Shown here piece after piece: positions 54,968 to 64,000 of a stretch of 64,000 nt of DNA. The notes under the pieces are model-generated. The model worked only from the letters and a program-made list of their open reading frames with translations. It made no database searches and had not been told where the DNA came from. The stretch covers positions 2,356,001-2,420,000 of the forward strand of contig JAUKTV010000001.1 of NCBI GenBank assembly GCA_030549205.1, given 5' to 3'. This DNA comes from Apiosordaria backusii. Its lineage: Eukaryota > Ascomycota > Sordariomycetes > Sordariales > Lasiosphaeriaceae. Within the stretch, counting starts at the first letter, position 1. Every line of letters starts with the position of its first letter. The translations under genes and the position numbers were made by a program.

Positions 54968-56719
54968 ATGGTTCCCCGTCCCTTCTGCTACATCGTCAGA
55001 CCTGACACCCAACGCAAGACGAAATCAGGGCAAATCCAACTCGTCCGTGGAGCCAATGTCCCGCTGATCGCTGTCGACGAGCTGCCGGACTGGATCGAGA
55101 TTTACGGGGTGCCCCGTGAGCTTCCAAGCGAGCGGACCATTGGGCTCCAGAACCTCGGCTTGATGTCTAGGAGTTCTGAGCCCTATCTGGTATACCCGTA
55201 TCAGAGAGTCGACGCTGCTTGCCGTAAGGAATACCAGGGCGATAACACAAGAGAACACTCTGTTGCTATGTTTGCAGGCACCCCTCCTGCTTCGCCTACC
55301 GGACAGCAGGCGGCCACTCGACAGCAGCCCACGGGTGTCAATGCAGCGTCTTCTACACCCTCGACTCAACAGCCAACTCAAAACACGCCTACAACTGGTC
55401 GCAAAATCCAGCTTGGTCACCCTGCTCAACCTGTCCAGGTTTCTGTTCCCAGTCAATCCTCTGCCGCCCAAGCCTCACCGACAGCAACCGCCGTCCCCGC
55501 TGGACTCTTGACCTCGCGACACGCACCCAAGCCCCCTTCTTCTACACCGGCACCATCAGCACCGCCGCCCGTCGCCGCTCCTTCTCCCGGCACCCCCTCT
55601 CCTCCCCCAGCCCCTCCCGGGACCCCTACATCGGCTCATGCACCCGTCCCTCCTGCCATCGCCGCCCAGCCTGTCGCCACCATCGTCGACGTCATTCAAC
55701 CCCAAATTGCTCAACAAGCCGCCGCCCCCGGAGTCCCAGCAGCAGCACCAACATCATCTGCTTCCAACCCCGCTGCCACCACCACAACCGGCACCACCCC
55801 AGCAACATCAACAACAGAACCCCCCCGCGAACCGTGCATCCACTTCCTCAAATGGGGCAAATGCAAGTTCCTCCCCCAATGCAAACACTCCCACGACCTC
55901 ACCCCCGCCGCCCTGGCAGCCGCAGGCCTCTCCTCCGACTCCTTCCCCCCATGGATCCTGAATAAACTATTATCATCCCGCCAGCAGCAACAGCAACAGC
56001 GACATTCCCATCCTCCTCGCCGCCCTTCTCGCCACAACATCTACCCCCATCCTACGGTTCTGTCCACCCCCTCATCGTCTATCTCATCCTCCTCACCCCC
56101 CTCTATCTCCTCATCTTTAGATGACTATGACAATGAAGACACCACCACCACGACTGTATCATTGAAGGCGAGAGGGATGGTAGGAAAAGGAAGAAAGAGG
56201 AGGAGGACGCAACAACACAAACAACAACAGCAACAACAACAGCAACAACAACAGCAACAGCAACAACAACAGGAAACTCTCCTAGCCGAGATGCAGCTCC
56301 AGCTTGAGAACCTCACCCTCAAGCAAAAGGAACGAGACCTGAAGATTGCGCTGATGAGGCAACAGCAGCATCAGCAGCAGCAGTTGGGTTATTCTTCTTC
56401 TTCTATTGGTTTGACTGCTGCTGGTTTGACCGGTGGGTATGGGGGGTATGGTGGGGGGTATATCAACTCTATCGGTGGGGTCGGTGGGATTGGTGGTGCT
56501 GGGAGGAAAAGCAGTAGGTTGAGGCTGCCCAAGAGGGGGAGCACGCCGCTTGATAGGGAGAGGAAGAGGTTGAGGGGGGAGGACAGGGAGGTGGTGGTGA
56601 TCAACAAGGGGGAGGATAAGGATAAGGGGAAGGGGGTTGAGGGGCAGCAGGGACAGCAGGAGAACAAGGAGGGGGGACAAAGACAGGAAGTGGGAGAGGG
56701 GAATTTGGTTGATATCTGA
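54968..56719 (+). CDS. CCCH zinc-finger protein with polyQ tract
   Basis: Single-exon gene for 583 residues. The N-terminal about 95 residues are a conserved-looking globular segment (VPRPFCYIVRPDTQRKTKSG ... PLIAVDELPDWIEIYGVPRE). Residues about 100-285 are Pro/Ala/Ser/Thr-rich and disordered. One CCCH finger follows, CIHFLKWGKCKFLPQCKHSH, spacing C-x8-C-x5-C-x3-H with the first Cys near residue 290. A pure Gln tract of about 17 residues (56222-56272) precedes a short coiled coil (LLAEMQLQLENLTLKQKERD). Gly/Tyr repeats and a basic-acidic tail follow. A role in RNA binding is inferred from the finger. The ATG at 54968 has an ACCATGG context. Confidence 0.85.
   Translation: MVPRPFCYIVRPDTQRKTKSGQIQLVRGANVPLIAVDELPDWIEIYGVPRELPSERTIGLQNLGLMSRSSEPYLVYPYQRVDAACRKEYQGDNTREHSVAMFAGTPPASPTGQQAATRQQPTGVNAASSTPSTQQPTQNTPTTGRKIQLGHPAQPVQVSVPSQSSAAQASPTATAVPAGLLTSRHAPKPPSSTPAPSAPPPVAAPSPGTPSPPPAPPGTPTSAHAPVPPAIAAQPVATIVDVIQPQIAQQAAAPGVPAAAPTSSASNPAATTTTGTTPATSTTEPPREPCIHFLKWGKCKFLPQCKHSHDLTPAALAAAGLSSDSFPPWILNKLLSSRQQQQQQRHSHPPRRPSRHNIYPHPTVLSTPSSSISSSSPPSISSSLDDYDNEDTTTTTVSLKARGMVGKGRKRRRTQQHKQQQQQQQQQQQQQQQQQETLLAEMQLQLENLTLKQKERDLKIALMRQQQHQQQQLGYSSSSIGLTAAGLTGGYGGYGGGYINSIGGVGGIGGAGRKSSRLRLPKRGSTPLDRERKRLRGEDREVVVINKGEDKDKGKGVEGQQGQQENKEGGQRQEVGEGNLVDI
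56222..56272 (+). repeat. CAA/CAG repeat coding polyglutamine
   Basis: About 17 consecutive Gln codons mixing CAA and CAG, inside the CCCH protein gene. The mixed codons would limit slippage compared with a pure CAG run. Confidence 0.9.
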
Positions 56720-57011
56720 TCTTGAATTCTCGTTTGGTTTGGATAGGAGAATGGTGTTGAAACGGGACGTCGGCTTGAAACAACACAACAAGAGCATACG
56801 GTGGGATGGGTACAAGCTCAGAGACATGGATCGAGGATTGGAAAAGTAGGCATTTAATATTTTTATTTATTGTATCGAAACTGCCATTGTGATAAAACCT
56901 GTTGTCTCCAGTCAGCTCAATGGTTTCAAAAAGCAGCGGGAGAGGGGATGACAATATTGGGGGAAGAAGAGGCATGTCAGGAAAAAAGTGTAATGTGAGA
57001 TAGTCCACACC

Positions 57012-57031
57012 GATCTCTCTCGAGAGAGATC
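57012..57031. repeat. Perfect 20-nt palindrome
   Basis: GATCTCTCTCGAGAGAGATC is identical to its own reverse complement. It lies in the spacer between two convergent genes, about 290 bases after the CCCH gene stop and about 455 after that of the dynein gene. Confidence 0.9.
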
Positions 57032-57094
57032 TTGAGAATTGCAGAATCCTTGGAAGAATCATTCATCATGTTGCCTGGAAAATCTGAAGAAAGA

Positions 57095-57108
57095 AATAAA
57101 GTTTTATT
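57095..57108. terminator. Back-to-back polyadenylation signals of convergent genes
   Basis: AATAAAGTTTTATT gives AATAAA on the plus strand (57095-57100) and AATAAA on the minus strand (57103-57108). It is about 375-385 bases from both stops, so it could serve both the CCCH gene and the dynein gene. Confidence 0.4.
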
Positions 57109-57486
57109 TCCAACTTACATTTAGTAATTGAAACTGGTGACTGACGATGTGATGAACCAATTCCGAGTTTTCAATTGGTTGTGTCGAGTTGAAAAAAACC
57201 TGGTGAAGAAGGACAAAGCTTGGAAATTTCTCGGGCCGTGGGGAAGAAAATTGTCGCTCAATATTATGTCAGCAGTGGTGCTGTGGGTGGCTTCAGGGTT
57301 AGGGTAGGGACAACGAGCCCCCCTATACTATTTCCCCAAGAAGCCCCATTCAACAGTTGCTTATTTACAAAAAGTCAATAGCTACACCAAGAAACTCGTC
57401 CTCTCTTTCATTCATACCATACAGATACTATCACATATCATTAATAAACGCTCCCACCCAGTTCTCATTAAAATGATACTTCATCC

Positions 57487-59616
57487 TTAAACAGCAGTAA
57501 CCCCATTGACCCCCACCGCCTCAATCCTATTCACCAGCTTCTTCACACTCGTCCACTCTTCATTCTTCAAATTCTCCTTCCCACCCAAGTCCGGTCCCAC
57601 CTCAAACACCGTAACCTGCCCATCAATCCCACCCGTCGCAAGCCTCTTGCCCTCACTCGGCTCCCAAGCAACCTTGTTCAAACTCTTGCTCAGCATTGTC
57701 CTCCCGTCCTTTCTCGCACTGGGACTGATCCTCGCAACCGGCTCCTCCGTCTCAACAGTGATATCCCACAACTCCAACCACCCCGCTCCATCTACCAGAG
57801 AGAAAACACCAGGCTTAACCGGCGACCAAGCCGCATCATACACCACATCCTCCCTGACAAAGTCCAACAGAGGCGTAACCTGCGATTCCGTCCCTACAGC
57901 AGACCCCACAGCCGCTACAACAGCAGAGGTAGCAGCCGGCGCTCTCACCTTCCAGAGCTTGACGCTCCAGTCCAAACTGGCTGACAGAACCAAGTCACCT
58001 AGATCCACTGGCCCCTTGGACGGGTGGAAGTCAACCGACATCACCGGCGCCGCGTGGCCCTTGTAGCTAACCCTCGCGTCGACACCTGCTTTGGCACCGG
58101 CGCGATCGTACCTGTGGCAGGGGTAGATCGTTCCTTCCTCTGATCCCACAAGGAAAAAGGTCGGGTCTGCTTGCGGGAAAGCGAGGCATGTCGGGCTGAG
58201 GTCCTCGTATTTGGCGGGCGGGGGAGTGACGAGTGTCATGGCCTCCTGTGGTTGTGTGAGCATATCGACACTCCACCCGCAGACGGCACCGTCGGTAGAG
58301 CAGGAAATGATATTGTTTGCGTTTTGGGTGCCGACAATGTCGAGAGAGTAGACCGGGTGAGTATGGCCCAAGCCGGTGAGTGGTGTCTTTTGGACAGGCG
58401 CTGACTTAGAACGTGTGTCCCAGAGTAGAACCTGGCCGCTGTAGGCACCGCCGATAATCAGATTAGGGTGGAAAGGGGAGAATTTGGCGGTGAGGATATC
58501 AGACTGAGCGTGGAAGACAAACTCAGGTCGGTCGTGGAGGTGCATGTTCCAAACTTGCACAATGCCATCTGGATCGTGGGGGGCGGTGGGATTCTTGGTG
58601 TAGGATGCCAAAAGGAGCTCGGGGAATTTGGGGGAAAAGTCGATGGAGCTGATCATGCGCTTCTTGGACCAGCGGTCGTCATAAAACTGAGCGATTTCTC
58701 TGACCTTGCGCCGGCCTTTTCCTCCTGTGTTTCCACTTTGCTCGTCGTCATCGTCGAGGTTTGCGGCTTGGAGGGTGTAGTCGGTGAGAATGTCGTATTC
58801 TTCGTCTAGCGCTTTCTCAATGACCTTGGTTGATCTTTCGACAAAGTCCATGAAGTCGTCAGACTGTGTAACGGCCTTCAACTCTTCGGCAGTCAAAGCT
58901 CGGACGGGGAAGTTCTCCTTGGTCGATGGTTTCATCGTTCCATCTGTCACAAGTTCCTTTGCCGCTTTTAGCTCCTCCTCGATTTCTTTTCGGATATTTT
59001 CTCTCAGCTCCTCCTCTCGGTCTCGCTCCCTCCTGCTTAGTCTTTTGTTTGGCGTAGCTGTCACCGTATCTTCTAGATCCGAGTCTGAAGCAGCTCGTGC
59101 TCGGGTTGGTGGTATCCATTCCTCTGTTGTTTGTACACCCTTGCTGTACGAGAAGACTTCCTTGACTGGTGACGGGGGACATTCGTAAACTGTTTTCAGG
59201 GCAACGGTGGAGAGGAACTGGGGCTGGCTGGGTGTGACGACCTGGGCGTTTGCAGGAACCTGAAATTCAGAAGTGGCCGCATTGCTCAGCTCCCCTCCGC
59301 TCAGAACGCTATTTGGTCTACTCCCGCGCCGGGCGGGTGAGTTCATTCCTGTTGAGACGGACACCGAGCGGCTATCGCCAACCAGGCTGTTAATCAGGTT
59401 TTCGATATCATGTCGCGAGGTGTGTCGACCGGGCATGGGCGATATGAGCTAGTTCTTGTCAGCTCCTACTCTAATATTGACATGTAGAAGTAAACACACC
59501 TCGCTAGGGGTTATGCTGCCACGACCAGCCGACTGGCTTGCCCTGAGCTCCCTCTGGCGCTTGAGCTCGGCGAGCTTGGCCTTCTTTGCGAGAATCTCAT
59601 CTCGGCGTTGTTGCAT
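57487..59616 (-). CDS. Cytoplasmic dynein intermediate chain
   Basis: Two exons on the minus strand, 59616-59500 and 59448-57487, encode 692 residues. The 51-nt intron (GTGTGT ... AACTAG) separates the N-terminal helix MQQRRDEILAKKAKLAELKR from the rest. This N-terminal charged helix is the p150Glued-binding region. Near residue 142 is KGVQT, an LC8 light-chain-binding type motif. A second helical, acidic/basic region follows (RRERDREEELRENIRKEIEE). From about residue 295 to 670 there are WD40 repeats (IVQVWNMHLHDRPEF, GGAYSGQVLLWDTRSKS, SASLDWSVKLWKVRAP, GGIDGQVTVFEVG). The protein joins cargo adaptors, dynactin and light chains to the dynein heavy chain for minus-end-directed transport. Confidence 0.94.
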
Positions 59617-60340
59617 TTTGATTGATTCCTATCCGCATCTCAGGGCCAAGCCTGGAATGGTGTTGAGTCCTCCGCTCCGAGACCTGGGATCTCGAGCTTG
59701 CTCGTCTGTAGCTTCCCACCACAAATTGTTGAATTGCCAATTCGGGGTATCAATCGTTTGTTCGCTGTCGTCAGAGAAAACTGGGGTTGCACCGCTGGTA
59801 AGAAAGACGTCGTTCGAAAGGTAGTCGTCGTTTGAAAGATAAGGTCAAGTAAACAAAGCACACCGTTGCTGCGTTCTGTCCCCTGTTTCGTTTGTATGCA
59901 CACAGCAACTTCTCTTTCAACTTCAATGCGCGTCGCCTGCCTTGCCCACTCGAACGCCCGCTCCTCGCGACCCTTTAGAGCCACTCAGTGAAGCATAGAC
60001 CAGGGCCCGCCTACGATTACACCAGGGAGTGCGCTAAATCACCTGATTTGCTCAAACTCTTGGCATCACTTTTTGCTACCGGCCGCTGTGAGAGCTTCTT
60101 CAGGCGGGTGAAGGGACTTGTGGGGCCCCACGTCAAGCAAGCAACCCGCCGCTCGCCTTACCAAAAAAACCGCGAAAACTCCCGAGCTTCCCAAAACTTG
60201 TTCCAACCTCACCACACCCAACCCGCGCAACGACGACAAGACCCCGGCCACGGCCAATTCCACCTTCTCCTCGACACCGAGTCTTCCTCCCCCAGAATCG
60301 AATTAGCCTTCCCATCCAATTCGATTTCCAGACCCTCAAA
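59617..60340. other. Divergent promoter region dynein IC / ATP synthase e
   Basis: About 720 bases between head-to-head starts. Several frames are open but none is protein-like. ACAACGACAAG/CCTCACC-type C-rich sequence precedes the ATP synthase ATG. Confidence 0.45.
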
Positions 60341-60908
60341 ATGGCCTCTTCTTCCGGAGTCAATGTGAGTGGACACTGTACCCCCCCATAAGGTCCCTCA
60401 ACCCGAGCCCTCGGCCCTATGCAGCGAACCACCACCCATTGCACAGAAAGAGGAGGACATAAATACGAGACAACTGCCAGAATACACAATTGGAACTATT
60501 TCCCTTGGAGTTTTGAAGAAACGCCCGCCAATCTCGAGAACATCCGCAAAACCCGCATCATGTGAAAGCCTGTCCACAGTAAACTAACACCCAAACCCAG
60601 GTCCTCCGGTACTCCGCCCTCGGCCTCGGTGTCGTCTACGGCTTCTACCACCAGCGTCAGATCTACGCTGCCGACCGCGCCGCCGCCGCCCAGCGCGAGT
60701 ACGAACGCAAGCAGCAATTAATAGCCCAAGCCAAGAAGGCCTATGCCGCCAAGCACAAGTCTGCCGCTACTGCCTCTTCCGCCAGCCGTACGTTGAACTT
60801 TTGGTGGTATACATTCTGGATTTGGTTAACTGATACCCAACTACAGAAGACATCAACAACCCAAACTTCGACCTCGAGAGCTTCATTGCCCAGCTGGACA
60901 AGGCTTAA
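60341..60908 (+). CDS. ATP21: ATP synthase subunit e, mitochondrial
   Basis: Three exons (60341-60364, 60601-60787, 60847-60908) encode 90 residues. Exon 1 codes only MASSSGVN and is followed by a 236-nt intron. Next comes VLRYSALGLGVVYGFYHQRQ, the single inner-membrane helix with the GxxxG-type motif (GLGVVYG) used for ATP synthase dimerisation. Then follow an Ala/Arg/Lys/Gln-rich helix (AADRAAAAQREYERKQQLIA) and the conserved end FDLESFIAQLDKA. Subunit e (Tim11/Atp21 in yeast) lies in the membrane part of F1Fo ATP synthase and stabilises dimers that shape cristae. Length and order of parts fit the family. The two outer exons are too short for simple frame scanning, so the model rests on splice signals and phase. 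Confidence 0.9.
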
Positions 60909-61944
60909 ACTGTCCGTCGATAACCACTTGACGGATAGTGTTGGTACAGGAGGGGATAATAGAGGGGTAGACTCAAAGGAGGAGACCGATTTTTTTCCGA
61001 GCAGCGCAATCAGCCTCTTGACTCGACTCGACTCGCCTGTGTGGATATGAAGGAGGGACGAAAAGGGTGAACGAGCGGAAGGAGGGGCGGCAAACAAACG
61101 AATGGATGGATAGATGATATTAAACGCCCGGAAGTTTTACCCACGAAACCGGGGGTGTGTGTCACATCGTTGATATCCTGGGGGGAAAAAGAAACAAAAC
61201 CCAAGGAACGGGCAGGGCGAGCAAGGCGCGAAAGGTAAGGGGCGGCGGGGGGTTTAAAGGCAAAACGGTGTTGTATTATTATTGTCGCGGTTTAAAAAAC
61301 GCACAACTACCCACACGGCATTAGAGAGGCTTTTTTCTATCATCATCACACACACGCACTTTTTTCTCCTTTTTTTTCAAGAAGAGTTCCTGTGTACAAT
61401 TTGTTTGTACATTATAACTCATCTAGACAAGAGACGGGGGTATTGAAGGAACTGGGGAAAGGATAGAACATTCTTCATGGTCAAGTGAAGCTTGCTTTGG
61501 CTGTTCGGGGGCCAGGAATAGGTAAATGTAAATAGGGGGTGAGCACAAACTCGAACCGCAACACACCAGAACGCAACAAAACACAACACAGCAAGCAACA
61601 CAGCAAGGGGAATTACATGATACCCTCACATTTGCACACTCAACTAACCCTTCTACGCTCAACAAACTCACAACACATTCAACCGACCCATGACACATTT
61701 AACCCCAATCCATAACATAGGTACTTCGACCAAACTCGAAGCATAGCCGACCAACTCAGACCACTACTTGATGAATTCGAAAAACACAATCAAACCAACT
61801 CACAACGCACTCAACGCTCCCCCACAATAGCCCATGACATTACACACTCATAACACAGACTCAAGTCAAAACAAACCCCCCTTCCCATTGTCTCTACGAT
61901 ATACATAACACCACCCCCTAATCTACCTCCCCACTATATAACCC
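60909..61944. other. Intergenic region between convergent genes, 1.0 kb
   Basis: 3' flanks of ATP synthase e (plus) and the transcription factor (minus). The stretch 61540-61900 is strongly A/C-rich on the plus strand, with many CAACA and CACAC runs. No gene is seen. Confidence 0.45.
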
Positions 61945-64000
61945 CTAAGGAGGAAACATAAACCCCCCTCCCCCCTCGGCAAAACCACCCCCCGGCGTAA
62001 CAGGAGTAAACCCCGTCCCGCCTCCCCCTACTTCCCCTAGCCCACCACCACCACCTATTATCTCTCCCGGTCCTCCTGCCCCCCCTCCTACAGCTGTACC
62101 CGATTCACCACCACCACCCCCCCCACTCCCAGTCCACAACTTCCCCTCCAGAATCGTCCTCTCAATCCCATCCGCCACCTCCCTCAACCCCCCCGCCACC
62201 ATATTCCCACCATTATTATTCCCCCCACTCAACAACAAAACCCTCAAACACCCCTCCGCAACAGCCAAACTGATAAACTCATCATAATGACTCGGCGAAT
62301 TACACGCCCTTTCCCTAAAGTCCTCCAACCGGCTGCTAACCAGTGCTCTGATATCATTTTGGTTTGTTATCATCGTTGGTGTTGTTGTCGCAAATCTTGC
62401 TTCGGATGATGGTTGTTGTTGTTGTTGTTGTATTTGTATCGCGTTTAGTGACAACCTCCGACAAGACACGACGAGATACAACATCGCTGCGCCGAAGCTA
62501 TCCCGAGAGAGATCCAACAGGACGAGTTTTGAGAGGTAACTACTGTTGTTGTTGTTGAACAAAGTCGCCTCTGGGGCTTTCCCCAGCGCAACAGCAGCGG
62601 AGTGAGTGGGGTACGGGATGTTGGAGTGGTGACGATGGCGAGGGGCGGTGGTGGTGGAGGGTTTATACCACGACTGGTGAACGTTTAGAATCTCGAGCGA
62701 GGAGCGGATGATGGCGTGGGAAGAGGAAGGGAATTGTTTGAATCTTGGGGCGGAGATGTAATGATGGTGAAGCGCCAACAGGGAGCGATGGATGAGTATT
62801 CTGAAAAAGTCGAGTTGGATTCTGGGTCGGTGGGGGTATTTTGCTTGGGATTGGGCTGCCATCAGCAAGACGGATGCTGCTTCTTGAAGCTTTCGGCGGA
62901 GCTGCTCGTCCCAGGTTTGGATTTTGTCGTATTTGGGGGCGGTGAACTGTGTCGTGTTCAGCATGTTGGTGATTTCTGAGAGGGTGGGAATGATGTCAGA
63001 TAGTCTGGTTTGGAAGGTGGCGTCTGTCAGGATATAATCTGGCTGGGTGGTGGTTGGGTCCAGAATCCAGCCGTGCTCAGTGTGGTATATGCTTGTGTCG
63101 TCAATGTTCAGTGGTGGTTCAGCGTCATAGTCTTGGTGGATACATGATGTGCCTGTTCTCATGGCAACTTGGAGCTCGAGAAGCTGTATCGTGACCCACA
63201 GCCTTTTTCGCAACTCGGCTTCGAATGGGGAGAGTTCGGGAAACAAAGAGGTCGTTCTGTTCAGATGCATGGAGACGGCCATTCGACTGACGTATCCCAT
63301 CAGGCTGGCCAACTGCAATGTCTCGCCACCTTTGACGATATCCATCAGCCTCGCAATGACCCCTAGGCATAGCGTCCGGGCTGAAGCAAGGGTTGGTGCC
63401 GAAGCAACAGGTGATCGGCATAGGAAGAATTGCGAACTGTTCAAGAACTGATCGATCCAAGCCCCTGGGCGTCGACCAGTGCTGGCGAAAACTTGTACAG
63501 GAGCTGCTTTACAACCCAAAGCCAGGATCATGAAAAACTGTGCGAGCCATTCTTCAGAGTGTTGGTTGACGTTGATCCAGAAGGCCTCCAGTTCACACTC
63601 AAACTCTCTGGGGTGCAGAAGTCGATATATTGGGTGGAAGGTCTCAAAATAACACCGAACCAGAGTGCCGACAACAGGCCGTGGGGGCAGGCTTTGAAGT
63701 GCATTTTCTCGGGTTTCCGAGCAGTGGCATATTTCGCCAAATGGGAAGTGGTGAACTGGGAGTGCAGCCACGAGATACTTCAAGCTCTGTAAATGTCGGA
63801 ATCTCGGCCCCCATTCGGGATCTAGGCCCGCAATGTAAGGCCAGCCTTCTCGAAACTGACAAGATTCCCTTGTTAGCAAACATGCTTGTTGCGCCAAAGG
63901 GGAGCTAACTCATACCTCGGAAGCAATCGTGCTCCAGTGTGTGATGCCATGGAGTCGAGGCCGTGCTTCATTACCACTTGGACCGGGGGTCGCCTGCGGA
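61945..64000 (-). CDS. Fungal-specific transcription factor (MHR domain), N terminus outside window
   Basis: Two exons visible on the minus strand: 63855-61945 and the end of an upstream exon from the window edge to 63916. The 59-nt intron has a GTATGA donor, a GCTAAC branch site and a TTGTCAG acceptor. Joining gives RLHGITHWSTIASE followed by FREGWPYIAGLDPEWGPRFR, the usual opening of the fungal transcription-factor middle homology region. Further matches are VVGTLVRCYFETFHPIYRLL, LASLMGYVSRMAVSMHLNR and SPFEAELRKRLWVTI. The about 120 C-terminal residues are Gln and then Gly-rich (low complexity). A Zn2Cys6 DNA-binding domain would be expected upstream, beyond position 64000, but is not visible. 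Targets are unknown. Confidence 0.87.

Noticed and set aside
54203..55012. 269-codon minus-strand open frame at the end of the cofactor E gene
   Set aside because: Complement of the acidic, GA-rich 3' end of the plus-strand gene; Pro/Leu/His-rich with no motif.

Overview
The window is nuclear DNA of a filamentous ascomycete, most likely a Sordariomycete (Sordariales-like). The evidence is the short introns of about 50-70 nt with GTAAGT/GTATGT donors and CTGAC/CTAAC branch sites, compact intron-poor genes, recognisable housekeeping orthologues (alpha-tubulin, Nop12, Coa3, Pta1, TBCE, dynein intermediate chain, ATP synthase subunit e), and one large AT-rich insertion with the look of repeat-induced point mutation (RIP). 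RIP is a process of Pezizomycotina. No species can be named from the sequence alone.

Left conserved block (1-22 kb): the 5' part of a PLC-like phosphodiesterase gene leaving the window on the minus strand; a secreted NTF2-like protein; a Kre9/Knh1-type GPI wall protein; alpha-tubulin; the nucleolar RNA-binding protein Nop12 (minus); an Sds3/Dep1-type subunit of an Rpd3L histone deacetylase (plus), head to head with NOP12; the 71-aa cytochrome oxidase assembly factor COA3 (minus), head to head with PTA1; and the Pta1/symplekin subunit of the mRNA cleavage and polyadenylation factor.

Transposon (22.19-28.54 kb): a 6.35 kb AT-rich, stop-riddled element bounded by near-identical 84-nt terminal inverted repeats. 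The interior still shows a long gag/protease-like frame in which stop codons interrupt otherwise coherent protein. No reverse transcriptase was recognised, and the inverted repeats themselves are almost unmutated.

Middle block (28.9-43.5 kb): a SHE3-like coiled-coil protein, a six-exon unrecognised 986-aa protein, an MFS transporter with two apparent single-base frameshifts in G6 runs, a DUF1772 (anthrone-oxygenase-like) membrane protein, a single-pass membrane protein with a Cys-containing outer domain, and a basic disordered protein with a repeated short Met-Thr/Ser motif.

Accessory block (43.5-51.2 kb): decayed coding remnants, a lineage-specific gene built by tandem duplication of an exon-intron unit, mosaic copies of a 50-64 nt segment, and a proline-rich/acidic gene with a likely frameshift. 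This is the most rapidly evolving stretch and holds most of the unusual observations.

Right conserved block (51.5-64 kb): a peroxisomal-type hydratase 2, tubulin cofactor E, a CCCH zinc-finger/polyQ protein, dynein intermediate chain (minus, convergent with the CCCH gene), ATP synthase subunit e, and a fungal transcription factor whose DNA-binding N terminus lies beyond the window end. Gene models were joined by eye from splice signals and reading-phase continuity. No alignment or database search was run.
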